A stretch of DNA of 64,000 nucleotides, from NCBI RefSeq assembly GCF_901933205.1, contig NC_044590.1:7703501-7767500 (forward strand). Reading direction: 5' to 3'. Below, piece by piece: positions 31,901-42,740 of this stretch. The notes under the pieces are model-generated. The model was not told the DNA's origin. It did not search any database and saw only the letters and a list, made by a program, of their open reading frames with translations. Position 1 is the stretch's first letter. Every line of letters starts with the position of its first letter. This stretch comes from Camarhynchus parvulus (taxonomy: Eukaryota > Chordata > Aves > Passeriformes > Thraupidae). A program made the position numbers and the translations under genes.

Positions 31901-33410
31901 GAGGCAGCTCCAAGGTTCCCTGTCAGAGAGCCGAGGCTTGTGGAGCATGGCCAGCAGCAACTTCATTTCTAATGTTGCCCCTTTTCCAATTGCTCTGTAG
32001 TGGGATCCATCCCGACTGACTGAAACCACAACCTTTGTGCTGGGATCTCGAGCAAACAAGTAAGGAACGGCCCTGTCGATGGAGGGTGGTGTCCCCAGGC
32101 AGGAGCCCCTGACACTCCTCCCGTCACTTCGCTTCTCTGCCTCAGTAGAAAGGCCTTGGGGAGGAGAGGGGTGTCCCTGTGCCAGCGCAGCTGCCCCCCC
32201 CACACCCCTAACACCCCTCGTGTTCCTATTGCAGAGCTCTCGGGATGGGAGGAACAAGAGGGCGACTCTACATCAAGCATCCCCACCTCTTTAAGGTCAG
32301 GTGCCACAGCCAGATGGTTTCCCATGGGAATTAGGAGTGTGTGCTTCAGCTCCCTTGTTTACCTCCTCCCCCATGCCCTTGTTTGTTGTCTTAGAGCACA
32401 TTCCCAAGGTTTGGCCAGCACGCAACATGAGCCAGTGGTGTCGTGTGCCTGCCCAGGCGGCGGGATTGGCAGAGCCAGGGCTGGGGCTGGAGCAGGGCAG
32501 AGCAGAGCGGGGGCAGTGTCCTGCAGGAGGAGGGGCTTTCAGGGGAGGGTCTGTCCCTCGTTCTCAGCTCGGTCCTTGGTGCTTTATTGCAGTACGCAGC
32601 CGACCCGCAGGATAAGCACTGGCTGACAGAGCAGCAGCACATGAGGGCCATTGGGGGCAAGATGGTGAGTACAGCCAGCGCAGGGCCCGCCGCAGGGGCG
32701 GGGACACTGCGCTGCCGAGGTCTGTGCCCTGCCCACAGCACTGGGGCATGGCCAGGAGGCACAGCTGGCTCCCACAGGCACAGCAGTGGCTGGAGGGTGG
32801 CCCTGCCCTGGCTGCCCCTCGCAGGCACCCTGAGATGTCCCCCCCTTGTGCCACAGGCCTACCTCCTCATTGAAGAGGACATTCGGGATTTGGCCGCCAG
32901 TGAGGATTACAGGTGAGGAGCAAAGAAGAAACTCTGACAGTGCTGCTGGGCCTGGGGCTGCTTCCTGGGGGGCCCCACGAAGTCCCTCCTCACTGCTGCA
33001 ATGCAAGGGTGTCCTGTGCTGGAGGGGCTCTCTGTGTGATGGCTGTGGGGCTTGGTTATGGTTGGAGTTTGGTGCCCAGGGGACCATGTTGGTGACAAAG
33101 ATGTGGACTTGGTATTGGTTGGGGGTCCATGGTGGGTTTGGTTGCAGTGCTGACATCCATGGCGGGTTTGGTGGGTCTGGGCTTGGTACTGATGTGTGCC
33201 AGGGGACATGGTGGGTTTGGGGTCAGCAGTGGGTGCTGGAGTCCCTTCATTTCCCCCTCGTTCCTCCCCAGGGACTCGGTTGATCTGCGGCTGGAAGAGC
33301 TGAAGCCTTTCATTCCACCAGCCTGGATGACTGAGAAGATGCAGAAGCACATGGAGACGCTTCGCCGCGGGGGGGAGGTGCCGCCCCCCGAGGACCCCCC
33401 CGAACCCTGA
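28978..33410 (+). CDS. DNTTIP1: DNTTIP1 (TdIF1), MiDAC complex subunit
   Basis: Thirteen exons: 28978-29064, 29140-29210, 29524-29620, 29758-29856, 30344-30412, 30690-30746, 30986-31047, 31495-31540, 32001-32059, 32235-32295, 32593-32664, 32857-32912 and 33272-33410. Together they give 324 residues against 329 in human. Conserved blocks include NPWNIMIKHRQVQRRGRRSQ (here SPWN...), the dimerisation segment around MDLLRAVLQPSINEE, an AT-hook-like KGRPPG, and the C-terminal YAADPQDKHWL and AYLLIEEDIRDLAAS. Human TdIF1 bridges HDAC1/2 and MIDEAS in the mitotic deacetylase complex and was found as a partner of terminal transferase; it acts in the nucleus. AATAAA at 33419 lies only nine bases after the stop, so the 3' UTR is minimal. 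Intron 2 holds a minisatellite. Confidence 0.95.
29215..29445. repeat. 54-56 bp minisatellite in DNTTIP1 intron 2
   Basis: About four tandem copies of a unit containing 'gggatgggcggcc' and 'gatgcaggggaagggtgg', spaced 56, 55 and 54 bases. It is intronic and explains the long spurious proline-rich frame on the minus strand. Confidence 0.85.
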
Positions 33411-33418
33411 TGCCCCCC

Positions 33419-33424
33419 AATAAA
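33419..33424 (+). terminator. DNTTIP1: DNTTIP1 polyadenylation signal
   Basis: AATAAA beginning nine bases after the TGA at 33408-33410, about 110 bases before the first CCAAT box of UBE2C. Confidence 0.85.
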
Positions 33425-33528
33425 GCCGCTTCGTTCCCACCTCGCCGCTTCCTGGCACCGGTTACCGAGCACCGGGCTCTGCCCGGGGAGGGGCCTGCGG
33501 GCTCGGTTCCGCCCCCGCGAGGCAGCGA

Positions 33529-33679
33529 CCAATCACAGCGCGGTGCGTCACGGGCCAGCTGTCAATCAGCGCCCGCTGGCCGTTACCGTGGGAGCTGCAT
33601 CCTCGGCGGGCGGTGATTGGCCGGCTCGAATGGGGCTGCGCGCTAATTGGTGGAGGGGCCGCACGCGGAAATATTCAAA
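33529..33679 (+). promoter_or_regulatory. UBE2C: UBE2C cell-cycle promoter (NF-Y boxes + CHR)
   Basis: CCAAT at 33529-33533, inverted CCAAT (ATTGG) at 33616-33620 and 33646-33650 (30 bases apart), then TTCAAA at 33674-33679, the reverse complement of the CHR element TTTGAA. Paired CCAAT boxes spaced about 30 bases just upstream of a CHR are the known layout of G2/M genes controlled by NF-Y and the DREAM/MuvB complexes, a group that includes UBE2C. Confidence 0.75.
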
Positions 33680-34126
33680 CGGAGCGCGGGAGCGGGCGGG
33701 GCCGCGCGGGACGAGCGTACCGGAGTGTCCGGGACCGGAGCTGCGACCGCGACCAAGTTCTCCTGCACCGGAGAGGGGTTCGGACCCAGCCGCTCCTGCA
33801 CCGACAAAGGGGTCGGGACCGAGCCGCTCCTGAATCGAAGAGCGTCTGGAACGGGGGTTGGGGTCGGGCCGCCGCCGCCGCACGGGAGAGCCCCAAGCAC
33901 CGCCGTTCGGCACGGGGCAGCCCCGCTAGGGGAGCCCTGACCGCCGCTCGGCACCGGCAGAACCGCAGAGGGCCCGAGTCCTGCCCCGAGCGGGACTGCG
34001 GCAGGAAGGGAAGGAGCCAGCGGAGCCCGGTGCGGCGCCGCCAGGGAGCGGGAGCCGCGTCCAGCCCGTGACCCGCCGGCAGCGGCGGCCGGTGCCGGCG
34101 TGCTGGTCCGTGTCCCGGGAGCCGCT

Positions 34127-35317
34127 ATGGCCTCACAGAACGCCGACCCCGCCGCCGTGTCCAGCGCGGCCGCCCGCAAAGCGGCTGAGACCGGAGCCAC
34201 GGCGGCCCGCGGAGCCGTGGGCAAGAGGTGAGCGGGGCCGGGACCGGGGCTGAGGGCGGGGGCTGCCCCGGTGAGCCGGCCGGTAACGTGCGCTTTCTCC
34301 GCAGGCTGCAGCAAGAACTGATGGCGTTGATGGTGAGTGGGACCCCGGGGCCGAGTCGGGATTTGGGGATCCTGGGACCAAGCCGGGGGTTGGGGGTCCC
34401 AAAGGCACCTGGGGCTGAACTGGGATGGGGGGTGTCCGGGGCCGCCCTAACACGCTGCCTCCGCAGATGTCCGGTGACAAAGGCATCTCTGCCTTCCCCG
34501 AGTCCGACAACCTGTTCAAGTGGATCGGGACCATTGACGGCGCCGCCGGGACGGTGAGAGGCGAGATCCCGGTCTGGGGGGCCTGACCGTGCCCCACTTT
34601 CCTCCCTTCAGCTGAGGGTGGCCCCAGCCCTCCCCTGCCCCTGTTTCTCTTTTTCCCCGAGGCTTCCCCGCACCTCTGGGGCTCCAGCCCCCCCTGACTC
34701 CTGTGCCATTGACTCCCACCCCCAGGCCTACGAGGAGCTGCGGTACAAGCTGTCGCTGGAGTTCCCCAGCGGGTACCCCTACACAGCACCCACCGTGCGG
34801 TTCCTGACCCCCTGCTACCACCCCAACGTCGACACCCAGGGCAACATCTGCCTCGACATCCTCAAGGAGAAGTGGTCAGCGCTGTATGATGTCCGCACCA
34901 TCCTGCTCTCCATACAGAGCCTGCTGGCAGGTGGGTCTCGTGGACAAGCTGCTATGGAGTGCTGGGGGAAGGGATGGTGGTGGTGGTGGGGCTGTCCTAC
35001 CCAGATCAGGGCTCAGGGGTGTCCAGGTCACCTCCCACCAGCTGACCCAGCCACTGTTTGCAGAGCCAAACATCGAGAGCCCTCTGAACACACATGCAGC
35101 CGAGCTCTGGAAGAACCAAGTCGGTGAGTGCCTGAAGTAGAACCCTCCTGCTCCTTCCCCAGCGGGATGGGCAGCAGCACATCCCCCAGTGCCTGTCTGG
35201 CCCCACAGCTGCCCTGGCCACTGCCTCAGGTGGTGTCATGTTCCCCCTCTCTCCTCAGCCTACAAGAAGTATGTGCGGGAGACGTACAACAAGCAGACCA
35301 AGAGCCAGGAGACCTGA
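34127..35317 (+). CDS. UBE2C: UBE2C (UbcH10), anaphase-promoting-complex E2
   Basis: Exons are 34127-34227, 34305-34332, 34467-34553, 34726-34930, 35064-35123 and 35259-35317, giving 179 residues, exactly the human length. The UBC fold runs from about residue 33. The catalytic cysteine is in [13 protein letters not shown] and the preceding HPN appears in [10 protein letters not shown]. The Ala/Thr-rich N-terminal extension typical of UbcH10 is present. UBE2C starts ubiquitin chains on cyclin B and securin with the APC/C, in nucleus and cytoplasm during mitosis. AATAAA is at 35432-35437. The promoter carries CCAAT boxes and a CHR. Confidence 0.97.
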
Positions 35318-35431
35318 CCGTCACCACGGCCCCTCAGCCCAGCCCCTCCCTCCCTCCCGGCCGTCCCCCGCCTTCTGTATCATAGGCTGTTTTTAAATTA
35401 ATGTCGCAGTCCAAGCCACGGTTAATGTATA

Positions 35432-35437
35432 AATAAA
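35432..35437 (+). terminator. UBE2C: UBE2C polyadenylation signal
   Basis: AATAAA 115 bases after the UBE2C stop codon. Confidence 0.85.
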
Positions 35438-35716
35438 TGCAGGTTTATAACTTCTGCAGGGGATTCTGTGGCAGCTCTGGCACACCCAGAGTGCCCAGAG
35501 GCCCCTCTGCAAGTGTGGGCAGGAAGGGTGGAAGGGATACAGACCCCTGTGGGGTAACAGGAGTTTATAAATCTTTGGGGACCTGGAGTGATCCCATTTT
35601 GTGTACAGGGTGGGAGCAGCTCTCACCATCACCTGCAAAGGCAGAGGTTGAGGACTGTAGGGGTACCTCTGTCCCCTGCTCTGTGACAGGGGTGCCACCT
35701 CTCCTGCCCCCCTAGC

Positions 35717-36431
35717 TCACAGCACCCCACAGCAGTGCCCAGCACAGGCGCCTCCCCAGGCCGCTCTCTCTGCGGTGCCGCTTGTCTCTGCCGGCTGTGT
35801 GGTCTCCGTGGCTTCCACTGTCCATGGTGGAATGTTGGCTCCGCTCTCCATCACTGCCAGCGTGGCCCTCACCTGCTCGATCTCCTCCTCCAAGCTCTGG
35901 GTGGTCGGGGGCTGCGTGGGACCCCCTCCTCTCCGGCTGGGCAGCCCCCAGCCCCCCAGCCCAGTGTGCAGCGGGGCAACACCGCCCCCTTGCACGGAGA
36001 AGAGCTGGCAGAGGTGCTGGGCTCTGTGCAGGTCCTGCAGGAAGAGCTCCAGGGCAGAGAGGAAGAGCACCCAGAGCCGCTCCAGCTCCTGCCGCTCCCG
36101 AGGGCTGGCCGGGCCCTGCCGCAGCCCCGCCAGCAGCGTCCGCCGCAGCCCTGTGGGATCAGCGTGTGAGCTGGGGCCAGGCAGCGTGGGTGCAGAGGCT
36201 CCCGTGGCTGCTGCCCGGTACAGCAGTGCCCTCCTTACCCATGCTGAGCTCACAGGCCTCTGCGCTCCTCCTGCGTCGCTCCTCTAGCAGCCGGGGGCCG
36301 TCCCCGCTCCCCCCGAGCTGCAGCACCAGCTGCCGGTGTCCGGCCGTGGCCTTGCAGAGGGCAGCCTGGGCTGTGGCACACGTTCCCACTGCCCCCCGCC
36401 CACGGCACGCATCCCTTCTGCCTGGTGCCAT
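35717..36431 (-). CDS. RGS9BP/R9AP-like RGS anchor protein
   Basis: Exon 1 is 36431-36239 and exon 2 is 36150-35717 (stop TGA), joined in phase 1, giving 208 residues. The N-terminal HRQLVLQLGGSGD and the central ERQELERLWVLFLSALELFL align with the helical region of RGS9-binding protein (there HHLVLTVGGSAD and ERAEFERLWVAF). The later LEEEIEQVRATLAVMESGAN followed by IPPWTVEA matches the SNARE-like helix and its PRWTV tail. R9AP proteins tether RGS9-Gbeta5 to membranes and speed G-protein shut-off. Human RGS9BP ends in a transmembrane helix; this one does not and instead ends CAGHCCGVL, a possible CaaX box with extra cysteines. It lies between UBE2C and TNNC2, unlike human RGS9BP (chromosome 19), so it is probably a separate paralogue. 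Confidence 0.75.
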
Positions 36432-36439
36432 CACAGCCC

Positions 36440-37050
36440 GTGACAACAGGGCAGGGGCAGGATGGCCACGGTGGCTGCTGGCTCTGCTCTGTGCCGCTGC
36501 GCTGTGCTGTGACCCGCTCTGAGCTGTGTTTTGGTTCGGTGGTCCCACCCACCCTGGCTGGGGACTGCACCCCGCCTCATCCCCCTGCTGTGCTCCACCC
36601 CTGCTGGTCCCCAGGGAGCTGTGATTTCCAGCAGGCTGGCACAGCCTCTTCACAGAGGGATGCAGACACAAGTGTCACCTTTCCTCTGTAGGGAAGGGGC
36701 TCCTCCTGCCCTTCCACCTTATAGCCAGGTATTCTGGGTGGGAGATGTGAGGCGGGCAGTGGTGGCTCTCTAGAACCCCTGTGGTCCCACAGCCCTGCCC
36801 CGGAGCAGGAGCCTCGGGGCCAGGCTCAGTCTCTGGCGTGTGAACGAGCTGCTCTGCACGGAAACTCTGAGCTCAGCGCTGGCGCCTGCCCAGGAGGCCG
36901 TGGGAACCACAACTCTGGGCTGTCCCTGCAGCACTGCCCCGTGGTGTGAGCCTGCCCACGTTCCCTCCCTGGGGAGCAGAGCAGGGACACGCTGCCACAG
37001 CCCCCCTCTCCATGCACCCCCAGTGAAATCCTGCACCAGCAGCTCAAGCC
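36440..37050. other. Intergenic between RGS9BP-like gene and TNNC2 3' end
   Basis: 5' flank of the RGS9BP-like gene and 3' flank of TNNC2. No exon is seen. Confidence 0.5.
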
Positions 37051-37057
37051 TTTCCTC

Positions 37058-37063
37058 TTTAAT
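37058..37063 (-). terminator. TNNC2: Probable TNNC2 polyadenylation signal (ATTAAA)
   Basis: ATTAAA on the minus strand (plus TTTAAT) about 200 bases after the TNNC2 stop. No AATAAA lies in between. Confidence 0.6.
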
Positions 37064-37257
37064 TGAGGCTCGAGTCAAAGCCATAGGTGACAGATGGGAG
37101 GAAAAGCTCAGCCGCCGGTGGTGAGATGAGACCAGGACCCTGGCACAGAGCAAGGTCCCAGCAAGTGCTGAGGGCCAGATGCTGTGGAGCTGCTGCTCCC
37201 TGGACAGCAGGGGAGCAGGGCTGGATGCAGCAGCTGGCCTGAGGAATGTCTGGTCCC

Positions 37258-38833
37258 TTACTGCACACCCTCCATCATCTTCAGGAACTCTGCAAGAGAG
37301 CAGCAGCCTCAGCCCATGGCCCTGCCTGGGTGCACAACATGGATGCTTGGCTGGGGCCATTGCTCACCATCAAAGTCGATGCGACCGTCATTGTTCTTGT
37401 CTGAGTCCTTCATCATGTCCTCTATGTCCTCATCAGTGACAGGCTCCCCGGTGGCCCTCAGGATCTCACCCAGCTCCTCGATGTCAATGAACCCATCCGC
37501 ATTCCTGCAGGAGGGTGAGGGAGGGATAGGACCTTGTTCCCACAGACGGGACCTTGTTCCCACAGACAGGATGGGCCACTTTGCCCCCACACTCACCGGT
37601 CAAAGATGCGGAAGCAGTTGGCCAACTCCTCCTCAGACTTGCCTTTGGCATCCTCTTTCATCTGGCGCACCATCATGACCAAGAACTCCTCGAAATCGAT
37701 GGTGCCGCTGCCTGTGGGGGGGAAGCCAAGCGTGGGTCACGCTGCCTGCCCAGGGTCCAGCACCCAGTCCTGCCACCAACCACCAAGGGCTGCTCACCAT
37801 CCTCGTCCACCTCCTCAATGATGGCATCCAGCTCCTCTTTGGTGGGGTTCTGGCCCAGCATTCTCATCACCGTCCCCAGCTCCTTGGTGCTGATGTCTCC
37901 ACCACCATCAGCATCAAACATGTCGAAGGCGGCTTTGAACTCTGTGGAGACACAGGTCAGGTCTCTGAGCAGTGGGGCAGAGCCAGGCCCTGCACCATGG
38001 CCATATCTGGCCCCTGTCCCTGCTGTCCCCACAGTCACCTGCAATCATCTCCTCGCTGAGGAAGGCACGGGCTTCTGCCTGCTGGTCCGTCTGCAAGGCA
38101 AGGGAGAGGAGTCACCCATATCAGACCAGAGACCCCTTAAACAGTGTGGCCCAACAGTGCTTGGCTGTGGGAAGAGCCTCTGCCCTGCTGCAGGATGATC
38201 CTGTGCTGGCATAAGCCACAGACACCAGCAATCCCTACAGTTCCGATGCCTTCCAGGCCATCCATGAACATGGAGGGCTGCAGGGAGCTGCCTGCCCGAG
38301 TCCCCCATTTTCTGGGGGGCTCCATTGTGCTGGGGTCATGGTCCCTGTGTTCAGCCTTGGCATCCTGGGCATGCAGTGCTATTTTTGGGAACTCCTCAGC
38401 TCCCCTTGTAGGGATTGTTGGGGCTACAGCCGTGGCACCTGTCAACCCCGATCGAGTTTCTCCTGGAGGCGCAGGCCGGCTGTGGAGCCAGCAGCAAGGC
38501 CGTGTCGCATGACCCGGCACTCGGCTTTCAGCCACCCCCTGCTGCCCCTGCCTCTGTGCATCCCTGAGATCCAAACAGGGCTGAGCTGGTGTCCCCAGGC
38601 ACCTGCACCCCCTCAGCAGCCACACACTCACCCTCAGATCTGTCCTGCGGGGACCCTGCACCACCCCAACGCTTTCCTGCCCTCACTGCCATGGTCAGCC
38701 CAGCACTGGGGACCATATCCCTGCTGTCCTCTGCTGCAGAGGCACAGCCCAGACCCCCCTGGTGCCTCCTGCCCAGTCAGGTCTCCTCCTGGCACACAGC
38801 ACATGGCACACAGCAGACAGGAATACTCACCAT
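37258..38833 (-). CDS. TNNC2: TNNC2, fast skeletal troponin C
   Basis: Minus-strand exons are 38833-38831 (ATG only), 38090-38039, 37941-37798, 37711-37597, 37504-37368 and 37289-37258 (TAA), giving 160 residues, the human length. There are four EF-hand loops: [36 protein letters not shown] and [12 protein letters not shown]. The first loop has the canonical ligands of the fast isoform, distinguishing it from cardiac TNNC1, whose first loop is inactive. It is the Ca2+ sensor of the thin filament in fast muscle, binding troponin I and T. The start exon carries only the initiator codon, as is common in this gene family. Confidence 0.95.
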
Positions 38834-38849
38834 CTTGGGAATTTATGGA

Positions 38850-40350
38850 GCTTCCCACCCCCAGAGAAACACCAGCTCCTGCAGCAGGAACTCCCAGAAG
38901 CTTCGTGGTGCCCCTGGCACCCCAATTTGTAGTGTCTCCTCTGTGGGATGTGCCTCCAGCTACTGCCCCCCGGCCTCCTCAGCCTATCAGCGCTCTGGCA
39001 GCACCCAGCCCCTCTCACTGGCAACTGGCGCCTTTACCTAATTTAGCCAAAGCTTTATTGGTCAAGGGCTGGGATTAACATGGGGATGAGGCTGGGATGG
39101 AAATTCAAGCCCTTTAGGAGGGAGATCAAAGCTATGGCAGGAGCTCAACTCTGCCCACCCCCAACACCCCCAAGGCAACTCAGCAACGAGGGGGTTAAAA
39201 ATAGCCCTGGAGCCATCAGCATCACCCGAGTAAGGGGGAGAGGGTCTCCCCTGTTCAAGGGGCATGGACTAGCACCCACTGACCCCTGAAAATGCAGCCC
39301 TTCCTGGCCCAAGCTCCCAATATCAAGCTGGTTTTCCCCAACACAGCGTCCCCCCCCTGCACCCCCATTTTCTGCTCCAGGGGGCCCAGGCAGAGCAGTG
39401 CTGTAGCTCCCCCACCCTAGATAAGGAAGGGGTCCCCTGTGGGGCCTTGGGCATGAAGTCCCTGGAGAGATTTAAAGCATGAGCCCCATGGTTTGGGGTC
39501 CCTAGTGCTGTTGGCACCTGTTCCGGAAATGGCTCCATTTTTTCGTGCTTCTGAGGAGTGGGAATTATGCCCGGTGCCTCCTCGAAGGCTCAGTCCTCAC
39601 ACTCACAGCCCGTGCCAGCCACTGCTGCCAGGACCGGCTGGGGCCCGTGGCTCTGGGGACACACTGGCCAAGTGGCCCATTCCCTGTGGTGCTCGGAGCC
39701 CCAGGGCTGCAGTGGGGTCAGGGTGACAAATCTCTGTCCCATAAGGTCCCAGTGCCAGGGATGCCCAGGGGTTTTCTGGCTCCTGCTTTTGCTGGGACCC
39801 CCATTCACCAGGTGGGAACTGGGAACAAGTCCGGTCCCTAGTGCATCCCACCCTGCCCAGGGAAGCTCAGGGGTCCCATCTGAGCCTGGGTGGGGTGCAG
39901 GGTGCTGGAACAGGGCACAGTGAACAAGCAATGGACAGAGCGATGGCAGCAGCTGGGCTGGTTCCTCGATATTTATAGACATTCCCAAGGAAGCAGTGAG
40001 GAGTGAACGGGCAGACACTAAAAAAGGCTGGGCAAGTGCCGGAGGTGCAGCCTGGCCATGGGGCGCGTGGTGAGGCCGACTGAGGCCAGGGTGGCAGGGT
40101 GCCAAGGTGGCCCGGGGCACATCCCTGTGGCATCAGGAGCCTGAGGTAGCAGGATACAGGGGTGTTGGTGAACCTGGCTGTCAGGGCACAACGGTGCCAG
40201 GGTATTGGGGTATCAAGACCCTGGCACACTACAGCGCCGAGCATCGGAGTGTGGGGCTCCTGTGGCTCCTGTGGCCCCAGGGCAGATATCTGGGGCTCGG
40301 CCCGACCACGACATCCCGGACAGGGGACAGAGGAGGCGAGACCGGGAAGG
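38850..40350. other. Intergenic between TNNC2 and SNX21 with MEF2-like sites
   Basis: Upstream region of both divergent genes. 'ttaaaaatag' at 39196-39205 matches the MEF2 consensus, and 'atatttatag' at 39969-39978 is one base off it. An AATAAA-like box on the minus strand at 39054-39059 lies about 220 bases upstream of the TNNC2 start and could be a promoter element or chance. No exon is seen. Confidence 0.5.
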
Positions 40351-40802
40351 GCGGGGTCGGTTCCTAGGCAGGGGCTGCGGGCAGAGCCAGGCAGAGCCCT
40401 GACCCTGATCCGAGAGTCCCAGGCAGTGGTGCACGGACCGATCCCGATCTCGGCCGTGCCGGGCAGTGACGGGAGAGCCGGTCCCGATGGCGCCGGACGG
40501 TGCCGCAAGCGCGGATCCCGATCCCGGCCGTGCCGGGCGGTGCCGGCTCCGCCGCCCCGATCCGGGTTCCCGGCGGAGGCGGAGCCGCGCAGGGAGGATC
40601 CCGGGACGAGCCGTGGCGGAGCGGCCATCGCTCGGCACCACCCGGCTCGGCTCGGCCCGGCCCGGGGCAGCGCGAACGGAGCGGGGCGGGGGCAGCACCG
40701 GGAGCGTGTCCCGGGGCCGGGCTGTCCCCGCGGGGGGTCGTGCCGCGGTGGGCAGCCCCCGGCCCCGCCGTGTCGCGGTGCCGGCCCGGACCCCCGGCAG
40801 CG

Positions 40803-42338
40803 ATGGCCGCCCGCATCCTGCACCGGCTGCGGCACGCGCTGGCGGGCGAGGCCGGCCGCGAGGAGCCGGCGGGCGGCGGCGGCGACGCCGAGGACTGCCC
40901 GGAGAGCTCGGAGCTGGAGGACGACACCGAGGGGCTGTCGACGCGCCTCAGCGGCACCCTGAGCTTCACCAGCCACGAGGACGAGGAGGAGGAGGAGGAG
41001 GAGGGGGACGGAGCTAGCGAGGAGCTGGAGGAGCCGCCGCAGGCGCCGGGAGCGGCAGCGGGCACGGAGGACGGAGGCAGGTGCTGGGGCGGCGAGCTGG
41101 GGGGACTGGGGTGACTCCAGGGACACTCGCGCGATGGTGGCGTCCGGCAGCCCGACAGGTGTCAGAGCCCTGTCCCCACGGAGGGCACTGACACCCCTCT
41201 CCCGGCACAGAGTGGGTCTCTGCGGCGGAGCGTCCCGGCGGCAGCCTGCTGACCCGGCAGCTGCAGGAGCTGTGGCGGAGGTCGCGGGGCAGCCTGGCAC
41301 CGCAGCGGCTGCTCTTCGAGGTCACCAGCGCCAGCGTGGTCAGCGAGCGCTCTTCCAAGTACGTGGTGAGTGAGCCCGGCGCGGCTGGGCGGGCACGGGT
41401 TGGGTAGGAGTCCTGCTGTCCCCGGGGCAGGGATCCCACGGGGCTGGCGCTTATTTTTTTCTCTTTCCCCGTGCTGCTCGGATGGTGCCGGCGGCTCAGA
41501 TGAGCCTCAGGTAACTATCGCTGATGGGTGCTGCGGCTGCAGCAGCCCAATCCACTCCCTTCTGTTCGGGCAAACTCCCCCAGCCCCTTTGAGGCTGCAC
41601 ACCCTGCTGTGCTTGTGCCGGGAGCAGCGTGCTCACAGCACTGCCTGACACCTGCCTCCCCCGCAGCTCTACACCATCTACCTGATCCGCTCTGGCCAGT
41701 TTGACAAGGCCCCTGCCACCATCGCCCGGCGCTACTCGGACTTTGAGCAGCTGAACCGCCGCCTGCGCTGCCGCTTCAGCTGCGACATGGCCAGCGTTGC
41801 CTTCCCCAGGAAGAGACTGCGCCGGAACTTCACCGCTGAGACCATTGCTAAGCGGAGCCGAGCCTTCGAACAGTTCCTGTCCCACCTGCACTCCATCGAT
41901 GAGATCCGCCGCTCTCCTGAGTTCCTCGAGTTCTTCTTCCTGCCGGACCTGCAGGCCGCGCAGCGCCTGACGTGCACGGGCATGTACCGCGAGGCCCTGG
42001 CCACCTGGGCCAACGCCTACCGGCTGCAGGACCGCCTGGGGGTCTGCAGCTCCGGCCGCTTCCTGCTGACACTGGCTGGGCTGGCCGTGTGCCACCAGGA
42101 GCTGGACCAGCTCAGTGAGGCCCACGGCTGCTGCGAGCAGGCGCTGCAGCTGCTGGAGGCCCAGGGCAGCCACCCGCTCCTGGGACCCTTCCTGCAGGCC
42201 CACGTCCACCTGGCCTGGAAGGTGGGCAAGGACAAGCGGCGCTCGGAGGCCCGGCTGCAGGACCTGCGGGAAGCTGGGCTGCTCCTGCAGCAGCAGCCTT
42301 CCCTGAAGGAATGCCTGATCAAGGAACCTCTGGAATGA
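40803..42338 (+). CDS. SNX21: SNX21, PX-domain sorting nexin
   Basis: Exons are 40803-41076, 41211-41365 and 41667-42338, giving 366 residues (373 in human). Exon 1 encodes MAARILHRLRHALAGEAGRE followed by an acidic stretch (SSELEDDTEGLSTRLSGTLS, then Glu-rich), as in human. The PX domain spans roughly residues 128-255 (FEVTSASVV, RRYSDFEQLNRRL, FPRKRLRRNFTAETIAKRSR), followed by the C-terminal PXB helical repeats. PX domains bind phosphoinositides; SNX21 is an endosomal protein. Frame continuity needs a GC donor (G|GCAGGT) at the end of exon 1, because the nearest GT is one base out of phase. AATAAA is at 42732-42737. Confidence 0.93.
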
Positions 42339-42723
42339 GCCACCTGTGCTCACATGGGTGGGAGGACAAGGGCTGTGGGGGGCTCACACGCCTGTGGCAG
42401 CTGGGAATAGTGAGGGAAATGCCCTGGGTGGCAATGGGGCAGGGGAGCAGCACTGCAGACCCATGGGCAGCACAGTCCATGCCTGGAGCTGCCTCCTGAA
42501 TGCACTTTCTCTGTGGTTAGCCTGTTTGGCGGGGCTGGGGACTCATGGGGGTCCACCACCCACACTGGTGCTGCCAGAAGCTGCTCCCCCTCTGCAGGGG
42601 ATTCTGGAGTGGCTGAGACTTTAGCTGGGACATACTGGCACCTTGCAAGGGAACGGGAAAGCTTCTGGCAGGGTCCAGGGCTCTTGCCGGGAACTTCCTA
42701 TAAAACTTACACAATAGAAAGGA

Positions 42724-42740
42724 CTTTATTTAATAAAGTC
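42724..42740. terminator. Near-palindromic two-way polyadenylation signal
   Basis: ACTTTATTTAATAAAGT carries AATAAA on the plus strand (SNX21, 42732-42737) and TTTATT for the minus strand (42726-42731). The minus-strand neighbour ACOT8 has its own signal at 43130-43135, so use in the minus direction would be a second site. Confidence 0.6.

Noticed and set aside
39054..39059. AATAAA on the minus strand upstream of TNNC2
   Set aside because: No minus-strand gene lies upstream that could use it; possibly a promoter element or chance.
39867..41300. 477-residue minus-strand open frame across the SNX21 promoter and first exons
   Set aside because: GC-driven frame antisense to SNX21 exons 1-2, with no family motif.
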